Assembly: GCF_964355755.1 (NCBI RefSeq)
Contig: NC_092671.1
Span: 10,179,001-10,243,000 of the forward strand
Reading direction: 5' to 3'
DNA: 64,000 nt
Origin: Antedon mediterranea
Lineage: Eukaryota; Echinodermata; Crinoidea; Comatulida; Antedonidae
A model generated the notes under the pieces. The model saw only the letters and a program-made list of their open reading frames with translations, ran no database searches and was not told where the DNA came from. This document shows positions 49,563 through 62,620 of this stretch, in pieces; position 1 is the first letter of the stretch, and the number at the start of each line of letters is the position of its first letter. The position numbers and the translations under genes were made by a program.

Positions 49563-52382
49563 ACGACCAAATTCACACAATTTATCACAACCATTTAAGG
49601 TACTGCAGTAATTAATCTAATTACTGTAATATACAGTGATAGTTGTTATATATGATGCATACGTAGCTTGCAAAAGTTACAAATAAGGGGCTTAAACACG
49701 CGACAAACTCCTTAAAAAGAAACAAATTAATTATGTATATCTATGTATCTAATCGCATGTGAACGCCCGGTAAACTTTATAGCACACGTTAACATACAGT
49801 TTATTTACTTTAATTCGAGCTCGGATGAACGAAAGTCAATGGCATTGACGCAAATGTAGCAGAAGAAATGTATTCAATTTAGCATTATTATAATCGGACG
49901 GTGACTATTACAACTCGGTCACAGCGAAGTGCAGTTAACTCTAATATTTTTCTAGTCAATTGAAGGAATAATGATAAAAGGTGTTAAGCGTACTTTGAAC
50001 AATGCTTATTTAATGGACTGTAAATGACCAGGTAAGGTGACATCGTCGGCATACCTTTGATTTATCCAGGCATCATGTCTCACATCAGATTTTGGCGGTG
50101 TTTGCCTTCCATAAGAGTCAAAGTTAATATTCCACGATTTAATTTGTCAACAGTCACAAGCTTGATGGGTACTCGGAATTCATCATCTTAGCTAAATGTC
50201 AAACCATCTGCACAACATACCAAACTAACTAGTAACGTAAGTAGGCCCAAATTGCCAAATATATCATAAAAGCGGTAAAATATTTTGCTCATTCAAACTC
50301 TGTTCCAATAAAAATAGTTAATTTAGGCAATTTTATAACTAAATCGCAAAGCCAAACTTATGAGGTTTCCTTTGTGAAGAAGACCATAAGTAGGCCTAGG
50401 CCTAATAGCAAACACACTTACGGTGAGATCAATTTTCACCACAAGAAACCAAGATAGATCCACTCCATTCTCAGAGTAATTTAAAAACCTCTCGATTTCA
50501 ATTGGTGCCACGGAATCAAACTGCCTTCTAATGGTTACCAAAGTTATTTAACGATACATTGAATTATCACACAGGATATCAAATGAAACATTAATTTATG
50601 TTGACATTTGGCACCATGCATTTCATATCAGTGGATACTTACACCCATAGCATTGTTCATGCATCCGTCGCTATTGTATTCCAGTCTCCCCTGCCCCATT
50701 TATGAGGGGGTTCAGAGATCAGGAACACTCAACACACGGTTATTCATTCTCTTTTGATAATCAAGCAATCGCTTAAGGCAATACGGATACTACGGTTACG
50801 TTTTTTTCAACAATGAAGTAATATAGGAAAAAAAACAAAGACATTACTGTGAGAATTAAGACAAAAGGCCAGTGTATGACAATCTAACTTGCTTAGTTTA
50901 TCTTGGTCATAATATCAATATTCTCATCATTTAAAGAATGGAATAATTGAATTAATGATTTTTATCGTTCACAAAAATACAAAAGAGCACTCGGTAGGTC
51001 CTAGATCCCGCTAATCGTGTGTGAACTCGAATAAACCCGGTTCTCGCTCAAGATATCGATCTGGGAAATTATCAGTTTTAATAATCTGGTGGTTTCGATT
51101 AAATTTGTATGCTTTCTCTTGTCGTTCATTCACAAAATACCGCTCTCTTTTGAAAACTGAAAAGGTAAATCCACCACATAGTGTGGTTACCACGTGGTCA
51201 CACTTTTGATGGCATATTATTTATTATCATCATGCTAATATTTTATAGTTTTCGTTTTGGTTTGAATTTTTTCTGAATGTGTTTGGTTATGTTCAGGGTT
51301 AGTCTTTCAGCCCTGTGAATGATGACGTATCTCACTGTAGGTTGATGATGAAATAAAATAAAACAATAAATAAAATAGGGTATTTGATTACAGGTTTCAC
51401 ATGTGATGTTGTATCATGGCAATGATGGCCTATGATCTATAAGCAAATTTAGGTACGCAGTATTATACCCATCTTCTTTTAGTGAAACACCACAATAATA
51501 TACTGTGCCATCTCTTGGTCAGTGATAAACTTCAGGATTGACCGAATTGCTACGCTATAGTTACAAATTCTTAGACCATTCTTTCTAAAACCGTGTGCTT
51601 AAATCTTTAAGTTTGATCAATCAAATCGGCTGCGGATGATTTTTTTTATAATCCGATATTTATAATACTGTCACGAATATCTATCAATGGTTTCCGGTTA
51701 GCAATTTGTCAAATACTGATATCGCAAATTATACACATGCATGTCGAGCGTAGGTTGGTGGAGGAAAATCATGTTTATATTTTTTTTAAATGAAGACTCA
51801 ACGTGAACGCTCTCAACTTTACCATCGACACGTGGGAACTATTCCTGCATGGGACGCGATTTTTAGACACCTTATAGCGGGCAGTAAATGTGATTTTTAG
51901 TACTCAATACTCGACAAATTTGGCATTGAATGAACTAAACGCCGTTACTTATCAGGTTCAATACACTCTTCTATTGTTTTTTCTAAATGATCGACTGATG
52001 TAATTTTAATTTGCATTGTTTCAAGAAACTGTTGCTATTTTAAATCTTTAGAGTGCTTAATTAGCGCAAACGGTTAAATAGTTTAAAAGTCGGTTCTATT
52101 TATTTGAGAAAGACTTTTCGTTTCAGATCCAGGCCAGTGAACAATAACATTTAGTTCGCCCCACTTGTTGCATTTGTACGGCAGTCGTTACCCAGGTGCC
52201 TGCGCGCTCAGGCATATGGATTCTCACGAACATTATGTGACCACTACGCGATGCAAGACCAAGACCAGAGATTCAGCGCCACCCTCTAAAAAGGTACTGA
52301 GAGCTTAGCTGTCGCCTCGCTAAAATTATGCCTGAAGACAAGCTGCCTAGAATAGGAGCTATAGTACTTGAATAACGGATGA

Positions 52383-52583
52383 CTTGGCAGGCTCAACAGA
52401 ACGCTAAAGTCAGCCCTAGGTAATAAAGTTAATGCAACCAGGGTTCCTTTATGCAGGTGTTTCGATGCTCTTCAAAAGAAAACAACGGTAAAGTATGGGA
52501 ATAAGGCCCCATTACTTAAACGTGTTAGAAATTTTTGCCTAAAAGACCGTAACGAGGCATTCAAACACGTGTCAATGGAATAA
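52383..52583 (+). other. 66-codon stop-to-stop frame, coding-like, unassigned
   Basis: The frame follows TGA at 52380-52382 and ends TAA at 52581-52583, with no useful ATG near its start. It is basic and cysteine-containing (for example VNATRVPLCRCFDALQKKTT and RVRNFCLKDRNEAFKHVSME). The region is less AT-rich than its neighbours. An acceptor-like GGCAG lies at 52390. No family was recognised; it could be an exon or chance. Confidence 0.15.
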
Positions 52584-52946
52584 ACGACGTAACTATATTT
52601 ATTAACACCCAATTTCACTGCAATTTATATATTAATTACGTGTATTTAAAATGTGAACTATTACGGGTGAATTGGGGATTGTGTTCGAATTTTAATCCCT
52701 GTTATGCATACAACAGAATTGGCAAGTGCACGAGTTCCAAGACAGGCGGCACTCACGACAATTTACAGGCACGTTTCCAGAACATTAAAAGCAGTATAGT
52801 CTTGAAACCAAAGGGAATATTACCAATGCATATGTGTTGATAAATAATGCGTCTACACTTTATACTTTACTGCATACAGTACTATAGTGCCATTCGAGAA
52901 CAAGCCTCAAAGCCATCCAGACATGCGAATACTGTTCACACTGGCG

Positions 52947-52995
52947 TCCATCGACATTTAAGTGAATCCATCGACATTTAAGTGAATCCCTCGAC
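52947..52995 (+). repeat. 20-bp tandem repeat
   Basis: Two and a half copies of TCCATCGACATTTAAGTGAA. Confidence 0.95.
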
Positions 52996-53263
52996 GACGG
53001 TAGTTAATGGCCTAGCCGACGTATAATACCAAAAATGCAGAATTAACTTTGATTTGTGTACTCAGAGTGATTAACTAAATCTAATCTTCTAATCAATACC
53101 AATTGACCAAATCTTAATCTCAGTAAATAATAGCGGATTATCAGGTTGCCCTTCCCTCCAGTTAAGTGTGGATACTGCTGCATACCGTATGCCAGCTCCA
53201 TATACATTCAATTGAACTAATTAGAAAATGCAACAAGACTTTTCAATAAAAGTAGCCTACGCC

Positions 53264-53406
53264 ATTAAACTATTGACAAAAAAGTGTTATGTGCCTAAAA
53301 TGGTAGCGATATTCCCAAATATGGTAGTGATAAGACATCATCGTGTCATATATGTGCACATCGCATTTTTTGTCACATAAAGTTTGATAGTGTAGACAGA
53401 GCTTAA
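53264..53406. mobile_element. MITE family 1, copy 6
   Basis: The right end AAGTTTGATAGTGTAGACAG-AGCTTAA is intact and the left end is eroded to TTAAACTATTGACAAA. GGTAGTGATAAG is inside. Confidence 0.85.
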
Positions 53407-54731
53407 ATTTAGGAATGAATGCTAGTTTGTTAAGCCTCAAAATATTGTACACGTAAGCTAAAACAGGACTTTGTATTGCGCGTAATTTGCACCTCTAGTC
53501 TTCATAATTCGTAATTTAGCGTCGTATGTACGCCAGTTTTCTCAATCACGTTTGATTTCCCCTTGTTTTTTTTAGGTAAAATGCATAAAATAGGCCTTTG
53601 TATATTTGCAAGTCAGATCCGCCCCTTCTGATTGACCAGCTTTCATAAACAGATATATTTGTTATCAGTTATGTCGTGACAAATCCTTCTCGTACTCATC
53701 TACCGTTTTCCGATTTTGCACGTTGCACCTACGTGATTATGCGAATAAAACGCCAGGGAACTTACAAAATAAATTGTATGTGGTGGGTTAGACGATAAAC
53801 TAAAATGTTGATTGCATTCTTTACCCGTTGGAAACACAGATTCAACAGGAAATATTATTTCCTTAGTTGTCCAGTGGTCTACATAGATAGACCGCCAACA
53901 TATGACAAGTGTATTTTGAATGTCTCAAATCATTACTTTAAAGTTCAATGTTAAATGTGGTAATCATTTCAGTCAAATAATTTAATGTTCTTTAACTATT
54001 GTTTTGCTTTATGTGTTTAAAATATAATCGTCATAATAAGAATTAAATATCATAGCAGGGATACTGTAACCATTACCAATGCTGCTAGTGTTAAATTTCA
54101 GCTGCAATGGTAAGTACCGTACAGTATTCGTAATAATTGTGTTGGTTTATGATTTTAAATTTTTGGAATATAACGATATTACAAACTTCATGAGAAATTA
54201 TTTAGGGTGGCCCAGTGTCTACATAGTGCCAAAGCCAGAGGGAAACAACACACACGGTTTAGATATTGATTTGATCCCCAGACCCCCTTCACCGCCCCCC
54301 TCCCCCCCCCCACCACAATCCCAATTGATACAGGCCTACAATAGGGCTATTATACTGATTACAACCAATGTGAAACAGGTTCTGGTCCGGTGCAACTCTC
54401 TAGCAAAAGTAGCTAATATTTTATTGAATTAACCTGGTGTGAGGCTCTCAATCAGCATACTTAAGTGGTCCATCATGTTGAGTGACAGTTTGACAGGTTT
54501 CTCTATGAACCTATAATGAAGGTATTACTACTACGTTCTTGATCCCATCTATGTACACTCAAGACACCTTGAGTCACGAACTATATACACAATTGGTCAT
54601 TCATATAATGCCGAGTATTATACCCGACCTTTTACGGATAATTTTAATCCTTTATAAGCTAACTTAAAGAAAACTTTGCAAACGTGGTACTATCGTTGAA
54701 TGAAATCGACAAATTCGTTAGCTTTCCAGCC

Positions 54732-54854
54732 AAGCTATCAAACAAACAATGTTGTGATGTGCCCAAATATGGTAGTGATATGATTAAATATGGTAGTGAT
54801 ATGACATCATCACATTATTTTGTCATAAAGTTTGATAGTGTAGACAGAGCTTAA
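54732..54854. mobile_element. MITE family 1, copy 7
   Basis: Left end AAGCTATCAAAC, shortened by about 12 bases. Internal GTGATGTGCCCAAATATGG, right end TTTGATAGTGTAGACAGAG-CTTAA. Confidence 0.85.
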
Positions 54855-55016
54855 GAATACCGATAGTAAATTCTAGCGGTAGGCCTATCATACGGTAACG
54901 GATTCTGGGATATATAGTTTATTTATTAAATTATTAGTGTAATATCATGAAGTTGACGTACCTCTTTCATTGAGACGTAAATGGTGCATGTCTAAAAGTA
55001 CCGACATCCATATATT

Positions 55017-55123
55017 TGTCCAATCACAAGCGATGGATTTATTAGACTGTCGCTTGTCATTGGTCAATACGCTTACGTTACGTTCACGTCCTTGCGTTGC
55101 GTCATAGTGGGAACCAAGCTCCA
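55017..55123. mobile_element. MITE family 2, right-hand part
   Basis: Contains the AATCACAAGCGATGG and CGCTTGTCATTGGTC hairpin and ends GTCATAGTGGGAACCAAGCT. The left terminus is missing. Confidence 0.75.
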
Positions 55124-55849
55124 TGATGTTCAACGGACTTGCGTTGTGCCACGTTTACGTTGTTTTGCGTTATTGTTATTTTTTATTGAATACACTAATA
55201 ATGTGCTGAATAACAAACATAACTTCCTGAATCTTCAAAACCTGTATGTGGTAATTTAATGTATGAGTAATGTTAATGCAATGCCAACGAATGAATTGCG
55301 TGTAAAATGTCCAACAGTTCGTCGTGTTTTTTTTTTTTCGCGACATCCAACAGAAATTACATTAGTTGGGTGTGGTAGGCTACCATGAAAGGTCGGGGTT
55401 CGGGTAAAAGGTGACGTGGCTTGGAGAGCAATAGGGGAGCCTATTTGTCAAACAATTAAGGTAGTTACAATACATCAGTTCAAATCCCTTGTGTTATTTT
55501 AATAAACAGGCCTAATTGACATTTTGTTCTATCTATTAGTTTAGCTGTTTCACACTCTAAATTAATGATCATCTTTTATTCAAACGTTAAAACCAACAAA
55601 AGGCGAATCAGGAGGTGTCACGATATCCATTTCATTACGACAGAAAAAAGCTGTACTATGGCCCACCTTCTCGAAAGGCAACAATGTAAATATGTAACCT
55701 GTCGAATAAAAATATTAAACGGCGGGAAAATCGATCGTCTGTCGGCATTCCCACGTGGCTCTGTTTACTTGACTCGCGTACATAAAGTTCATTTTAGCTA
55801 TTTTAAACACGATTTGTTTATATATCTAAACGATTTATAAATGTGACAT

Positions 55850-56046
55850 TAGTAGTGGAGGTAGCTTGGTGGTTAACGTGCTTGCATTCCAATCCCAATG
55901 TCCGGGGTTCAATCCTGTGTAAGTGCAAGGATTGTTACTCACGACTTTTTCAACTCCACTTCCTAGCCTCAAATGAGAATTAGTTTATAAAGCACGATAA
56001 ACTATAAAATAGTTTATCTCATCCTGGATGAGTATGAAATAAGTAA
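55850..56046 (+). mobile_element. tRNA-derived SINE
   Basis: The head has an A box-like TAGCTTGGTGGTTAACGTGC near 55862 and a good B box, GGTTCAATCC, at 55906-55915, spaced as in a tRNA. The acceptor arms do not pair as in a real tRNA, and an unrelated body follows, ending in CCTGGATGAGTATGAAATAA. This marks a SINE and not a working tRNA gene. Confidence 0.65.
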
Positions 56047-57558
56047 ATATTGTTGCGATAAAAGTCTTACATTGTCATTGCGTTATACGATTTAAACAAA
56101 CCCGTACGGTGCAACATACACTGTCAGTGTGTAGGATTCAATTTTTTAAATGTTTACTATAAGCCTACTATAATATTACAGTATATACATTTGATTCTAT
56201 TTTTTCTGTAATGTATAAATCAAAGGAACATTCATAATTGACTTCTCTGTCACGACAGCAAATTAGAGGAATTATAAATCACTGGTCAAGAGTGGTTGAA
56301 AAGTTTAGACGATAATAAATGACAGATTGGCGCGCCATAGAAGAGCAATGAAACAAGATTTTTTTGTTGACATCTTCCAGTGGGAGCAGAGTAAAACCAC
56401 AATTAACTATTAATGATTTATACCTCTCTTTTGAGAGACATTCTATATTTAATTATATCATTGCATGTTTCTATTTGTAACACAATTAAATGTCGAAGAT
56501 TAATTGCTGTGTGATAAGAAAAACTAATTAATTTCAAAATACACTCCCGTAGGAGGTCTAGAAATAAATTAGGCCTACAAATGATACAAATGGGCACATT
56601 TACTGAGTGCAATTTACGAGTGCGGCCGGATTTCTAAATAATAGGTTCAGCTTTATGGTTCGATCCCAACATGTTTTTTTGGCGGTAATCAAATGTGGGC
56701 ATGATGGTGGTGTACTGTACTGTTAATTATTTTTGACAAATTATACAAAAAGTGGAAATTACACTGTTCTACTTTCATTTTATTTCGTAATGAATGTCTA
56801 TTTTTGGTGTCTCCAAAAACAGGAAGTCTGTCAATTAACATCACCGTTTTGTGATGTGGGGAAAATATTACCCTGACCACAGCTTTTAAATGTGTTTTTT
56901 TTAATTATTTCACTAGGCCTAATCTTTCCACGAAAGCCTAGGCATAATATAACAGAAGATGACAGGAGTAGTAAGATACATCCTAATGATGGCGTTATAT
57001 CAATGCTATTGAACCCTAAACTTTAAGATGCTATTTGACAAATATAATACAGGTTGAATGCGTATAAACTTTAAGATATAATCCAAGTCAGTTATAGCCA
57101 CGGGGTTCGTATAGTGCCCGATCCCACTTTTTTCAGAAGTGCCATTTTTAAACTAGAGTCCAGTAGCGAAAGTGCTTGTAAATAGGTCTACTTCATGACA
57201 ATCGTTTAGTTGCTAATGCAATTCAACATTCCTTCAGTTGCTTACGCATTTTTTTGGTGGAAAAAAGGCCCCATGCCTGAAAAGTATTGTTACAAACATT
57301 GGGTTTCTCATTCTCGCAGTTTCCCAATCTTTATCGGTTCGATCAAATTAATTAATTTATATTTCCTTATTTTTTTTTTAACATCGTTGGATTACGTTAC
57401 CAGTGTTAATGACATTTCTCAGTAGTAACAAATCAATGAATATTGTATTGTTACGATATAATATAATGTGTGAAGCGTTAATTAGTTTAGTAATAACGTT
57501 TAAATCAACGTGTCTCTTTCAGAATGTTACTAATGTGATGACGCTAGTTACGCTTCCT
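56047..57558. other. Gene-free spacer
   Basis: AT-rich. A lone B-box-like GGTTCGATCC at 56657-56666 is followed by a T run, without a convincing A box. Nothing else was recognised. Confidence 0.5.
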
Positions 57559-57741
57559 AAAGCTTGGTTCCCACTAGAACGTAACGCAAGGACGTAAACG
57601 CAACGCAAGCGTTTTAACCAATGACCAGCGAAGTTATAGACAGAGAGCAATCACAAGCGAATAAGCCATCGCTTGTGATTGGTCAATTTACTTGCGGTGC
57701 GTTACGTCCTTGTGTTGCGTCGCTAGTGGGAACCACGCTCG
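57559..57741. mobile_element. MITE family 2, full-length copy
   Basis: AAGCTTGGTTCCCACTAGAA at the left and CTAGTGGGAACCACGCT at the right, with long inverted arms (ACGTAACGCAAGGACGTAAA versus TGCGTTACGTCC) and the CAATCACAAGCGA centre. About 183 bp; the best reference for this family. Confidence 0.9.
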
Positions 57742-58975
57742 AGAATGGCTACGTTACGTTACGTACGGTACAGAAACATTAAAAAACACGATGGTTCAGA
57801 GCTGGTACGGGTGAATCCACGTATGTTATGCATTTATAAAATAACTGTTGTAAATAGGCCTATACGATATAAGATTTGATGTCGTTATTTCGTACATGTC
57901 GTACGTGAGAATAGGCCCTACTGAACGACATAATACTAAACTGACCTAATAGGATTGGTTATATAAGATCCCCACATGAGCTAGGGATGAGCGGCCTCGA
58001 ACTTGAATATGTAACCTACAATAAAATAGTAAAAATTTACACAAATCCTCATTAACAAAAGCTGTTTTATATTATCTTCATCCGTTTTGTTACTAAGCAC
58101 TTTACACACAATGCGACCATTTTAAACAGCATACACGATTGAATAGACAGACAATAGGGTATAACTCTACGATAATCATACATATTTTAATAAAACTAGC
58201 AAAACGGGTACGCTGAAAAGAGTTTGAACCTGATAGTCGAACACAAAGCCATAAAAGAATTATATTGAAGTGATTCCAGTCTTCAGATACGCTATTATAG
58301 TGTAGACAATTTAGCTATTGTAAGAAGCCAACAATAGCGATTGTGGTTAGAGGGCATAGGCACCCAGCACTACCCTGGCTATTGCATCAGTTTGATTCAC
58401 ATGGGATTAGGTAGTCTTCATTCTCTATTTGTAAATTCCCCAAAGAGCATTTTGTCGTTAACGGATCTTCAAAGAAATTTTGATAACAATCGTGTATAAA
58501 TTTGCTAACTGAAACAATATCGCTACAAAGCTTATATTATTATAAACAAAATGGTCGCTTGAGGGAATTTTTCCAGTGAGCATTTGTTCTTAAATGTAAA
58601 TGGGTAGGGAAATCTCCCGACATCTCCTATACAGTACTATACTGATTTATAACAAGAACAACCACAGATTTTTAAAGTACTTCCATAAATGGATCTTCTA
58701 ATATGTACCAGGAACTCTAGGCGTTGTTTTCTGTTCTGATGATGAGAATAGTTTCTCGAAACATGTCAAGACACCTTAAGGCAGTTTGCCTATGTACCAA
58801 ATGCCTCACAATCGTTATTTTTAACTCGAAAGTTCGGTGGAATCATTCATGATTTATGTACCAGGAACTATATTGTCGAAGGATGTTTTTCACTAGGAAA
58901 AAGTATTCGCGTAGATCGAAAGCATTGCTATATTTTAGATCTCCTTTTGTAACGCGAAAAAATGCGCAACCAATA
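57742..58975. other. Gene-free spacer
   Basis: AT-rich, nothing recognised apart from scattered TAGGCCTA sites. Confidence 0.45.
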
Positions 58976-59289
58976 AAGATGTATTGTCCCCCTGAAAAAA
59001 TAGTTCTTAAAAAAATTGTTGTTAAATATTCCATTGTAATGTAACATAATAGTTATTCACTTTGACCAAAATTGGATCCAAAAAAAATGTATTTACCTGA
59101 AAAAAATGTAATTTTAAGCAAAAAATGGTCAAATTGGCTGCCAGCCAATGGATTTTTGGTTGAATTTAACCATTTATTTTGTCATTTTATAAGAAAGTGA
59201 TTAACTTTATTAAAACTATAAAATAATATATTCAAAGTCTGATTTAATTAATCTTCATTTTTTCATGTTTTAGGGGGACAATACATCTT
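58976..59289. mobile_element. 314-bp MITE, Tc1/mariner-like, TSD TA
   Basis: The 18-bp perfect inverted repeats AAGATGTATTGTCCCCCT sit at both ends, flanked by TA (58974-58975 and 59290-59291). The interior is AT-rich with repeated GACCAAAATTGGATCC- and GGTCAAA-like words and no coding frame. Confidence 0.85.
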
Positions 59290-60643
59290 TAAAGCTTATC
59301 ATGGTCGATTAGCGCGAATAACATCAAGTTGCCACTATCATTAACACGAGGTTCAAATCTACTGTACGGTCACAAACAAATTTCATCCAAAATGTTTAAG
59401 TTTATGTAGAGACATTTGAATATACTACCGTCTCAGTATTATGACACTGAAAGTGAGAAAACGTTACACAGGCCTTTTTTTTTAATTTTTCAATAAATAA
59501 TTATGCCTAGTGCCACAAAAACGGTGTAACAATAAAAAGTAAAGAAAAAAAAATAAATTTCTTTATTTAAAAGAAATATAACGATTGAATATTCTTCTAC
59601 CGTTCACGATATAAACCCGGTTTCTTTAGGTAAATTCCAGTCAAAAGTAAAGATTTTTGATAAAATCAGTTACAGCGCCATCAATCCAAAATGCCACAAA
59701 ATAAGGCAAATTATACTGAGGGCGCACGTCTTGGTTTAGTAGCCTTAATTTGGTTTTAAAAATTAATTTTGATTTTCAATAATTCTCCAACATCCATTTT
59801 TCTAATCATTTTCCCTGTACTGTCTGATGGTTCTGATATTGTTTACATAGCATTTTTTTTTTGTTAACAAATTTATATTTTTTACTGGTTGGAAGTAGTT
59901 AATGTGCAGTTCTTTTTTTAAACCGACATCTTAATTTACTAATTTGTTTAATCTACTAAATGTCGGTCTTAATGTTAAATCTTTAAAAAAAATTAATGAA
60001 ATATAAACGTAGGCCTATACAGTGGTAACAGTGAATGATATTATCTGACATCTGAAATGAGATTTAGTAAGGAAGTTGAGAAAGGCATTGAGAATTGATT
60101 GTAAATCCCAGACTTATTAAATGTGGATCCTCTATTAATATTATACTAGATAAGCTTATCCCTGAGGATGATGTGGATGGATACTGGAAAACTATAACAC
60201 CACAGTGTTTCCATGTGGGGGAGGGCGGTAGCCTCTACTGCCAGAGCTGTTAAGATTGATGATGTCTTAACCTAGCCAGTAGAAGCTACTTTAGAGGCCA
60301 GATAAGCCATGTAGGGCAGGTGGCGTCCCCTACCAGGCCTAAATTATGGGTTAGCGGCTACTGTCTGTAGGAGAGGCCTAGACTAGCTAGCCACGGTATA
60401 TTAATTATTATTGTAGAAGGTAAGTCTACTCACTTCACGAATGTATCATCTATCAAGCCTACGTTTAATTATGTGAGGTTGCCTGCTTAACTTCCCAGAA
60501 GTGTTGACGAACATCGATGCCTCTTCCGTTACATTTGTTTAGCTAAATTCCAATATAATCGTCTGCCACGTTAGAATTGTTGCTGTTGCATTCCGCGCCA
60601 CATGACTTGCTAAGTTCCATATCTATGTTCTGATTGGTTTAAT
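59290..60643. other. Gene-free spacer
   Basis: AT-rich to about 60100. A GC-richer stretch at 60150-60400 contains CCAGTAGAAGCTAC and related short inverted words. No family was recognised. Confidence 0.45.
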
Positions 60644-61470
60644 CAAAGAATATATATCACAAGAATGAGTAATCCGCGATTTTCCCTGTAACAGTAATAT
60701 TGTCCATGTGGTAGGGCGCCGCCATAAGTGTGGATGTATCTGGGATGTATACAACTTTTTGTGACAGTTTCACTAATCAAAGGCTGGACCACCGGTAGTA
60801 TTTTCATGATAAAAAATGTTATAAACTACATGCCAACATCATGTTAAATACTATTTGGATATTTAATTGTTCGTTTTATGCAATTTATTTAGTAAAAACT
60901 GCCGTATAAACAGTTTGCTTTATCAACCGGGCACTACGATAGCGTGACCGGGCGTGTTGGTGTTTACGCGTTTTCACGAACGATAGTTTAATAATATTCC
61001 TATATTTAACTTGTTTCTGGTAAAACAAATAAATGTTAATGATATTTAACATTTTGTCCTATTAATAACATGTATTTTATACTAATTTATATCATAAAAA
61101 CAATACTTAATTTACCGGGTAGTACACGGCAATGGTAAAGAATAGGCCGTGCTGAGTAACGATTCGTTGATTTTTGGTGTTGCTGTGTTAGGCTTTTTTT
61201 GTGAACTAACTTAGCATGTTAGTAAATAATTGTCTGTAAAAGTGAATGTACACTAGTTTGTTAATAAATATGTATTATAAAATAGTTTACAATTGCAAAA
61301 TATATTATTATAATTCTATTTAATGTGACATGTATAATCTATTAAATCAAGTCTTATTTAGTATGTATACATCCGCCCTTATGAGGGCGGGCATCACTCA
61401 CTGGAGCTCTCTGTTACAAATTTCTCATGCAAAAATCGCGGAATACTCATTCTTGTGATATATATTCTTT
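60644..61470. mobile_element. 827-bp non-autonomous hAT-like transposon, 8-bp TSD
   Basis: Inverted termini of about 40 bp (CAAAGAATATATATCACAAG onward through TCCGCGATTTT) match at all but one position. GGTTTAAT flanks both sides (60636-60643 and 61471-61478), an 8-bp target duplication. Weaker inverted similarity continues inside (GGATGTAT and GGGCG words). No transposase frame was seen. Confidence 0.88.
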
Positions 61471-61720
61471 GGTTTAATATACAGGAACACCAGTATTATA
61501 GCGCCACCTACAGATCAATCTCATTCTCTCTCAAAAGTTAGACAATATCTACTATCTATACAACAAAAACGGAAAACATTACACAGCCTTTCAAAACAAA
61601 AACACACTATAAAAGGCCTAGATAGACTATAGAAAATGTAAAATTATCCGTGAAATCACTGCATGAAAGTTGCTTTCGCATGTTATGCCAAACAATATTA
61701 TTTTCGCATCGTCACGCACT

Positions 61721-61900
61721 TTTCATCATCATAATCATCACATCCAAACGAATCAACGATCATCATCATAACGCCAACTGCATCATCATCCCATATCGTT
61801 ATAATCGTCATCGGCGTCATCGTTATCATCACGCCCATGACACCATCTTTTTCCGTCATCATAAAAATAAGAGCTTTGTTCACCGTTGTCATCAATCTTA
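61721..61900 (+). repeat. CAT/ATC-rich low-complexity tract
   Basis: Degenerate CATCATCGTCATC-type sequence. It produces false histidine-rich frames on the plus strand and methionine/threonine-rich frames on the minus strand. Confidence 0.9.
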
Positions 61901-62312
61901 AGTCAGTATTTATTACGGTCATAGATGTATTATTTTATTCATATTAATTTTTATAAAAAAATTAACATAAAGACAAATAATTTATATACAAAACAGTTTA
62001 TTGAAACAGCGGGGTCATGTGATACAAAAACCTTAAACATAGAAAGTTGACCATATTACCAATGTAGCCACAAAAACAGCCTAAATTGTTACCACGGAAG
62101 AACTAGCGGTCAACATCTACCCATTTCCACCATTTACAAAATATCACGATAACATACCATCTTAATTAGAAATATAACATGATTTTGTTCTAAACATTCG
62201 GAATACATTTGCTGGTAAACTGATTGTCTTATAAGGATTAAATCTCAATTATTATTTATGTCTAATTACTGATTTATTTATAATACAATTCCACAACGTT
62301 AACCTAAAATCA

Positions 62313-62346
62313 GGAAGAGTGAAATTTAGAGTAATTTCACTCTTCC
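62313..62346. repeat. Short perfect hairpin
   Basis: A 13-bp perfect stem (GGAAGAGTGAAAT and its inverse) around an 8-base loop. Confidence 0.85.
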
Positions 62347-62396
62347 CTGCCTAAAATTGATGCTTAAAAGATAAAATTTAAATAAACAAAATATAC

Positions 62397-62620
62397 TATT
62401 GGAATAGTGTTAGAAAACTGAGAGCAGATGTTACCATATCTTACTTATCAGCGGTTGAAATAGAAATAATGTAAATGTTAAAATGAAGAAAGTGTTAATT
62501 AATGGTTGTTTGTCATAAATTAAAACAATAAAATGACAGTAGCAATCATTATAAAAAAATTTTTGAAAAATAATTATTATTGTTAGAAAACCGAGATCAG
62601 ATGTGTTACCAAATCTTATG
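62397..62620 (+). repeat. Diverged local duplication
   Basis: GTTAGAAAACTGAGAGCAGA near 62409 and GTTAGAAAACCGAGATCAGA near 62583 begin two related segments about 174 bases apart, each followed by a TTACCAAATCTTA-like word. Confidence 0.7.

Larger units (their letters stand above)
49563..55016. other. Gene-free spacer
   Basis: AT-rich DNA with MITEs and a short tandem repeat, listed separately. A poly-C tract (about 54277-54315) creates a false proline-rich frame. A GC-richer stretch near 52140-52590 has one open frame, listed separately. Confidence 0.5.

Noticed and set aside
52216-52293. ATG segment (MDSHEHYVTTT...) before a GTACTG donor
   Set aside because: It does not join in frame to the downstream 66-codon frame at the obvious acceptor, and no homologue is recognised.
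54079-54432. 117-codon frame with a proline run
   Set aside because: The prolines come from a poly-C tract and the rest has no recognisable feature.
55850-55925. Functional tRNA gene
   Set aside because: The A and B boxes are tRNA-like, but the arms do not pair properly and a SINE body follows.
56612-56684. tRNA-like segment with B box GGTTCGATCC and a T run
   Set aside because: No convincing A box or cloverleaf could be drawn.
61650-61922. Histidine-rich and methionine-rich frames
   Set aside because: Products of the CAT-rich low-complexity tract.
62313-62346. Precursor microRNA hairpin
   Set aside because: The 13-bp stem is too short for a typical animal precursor.
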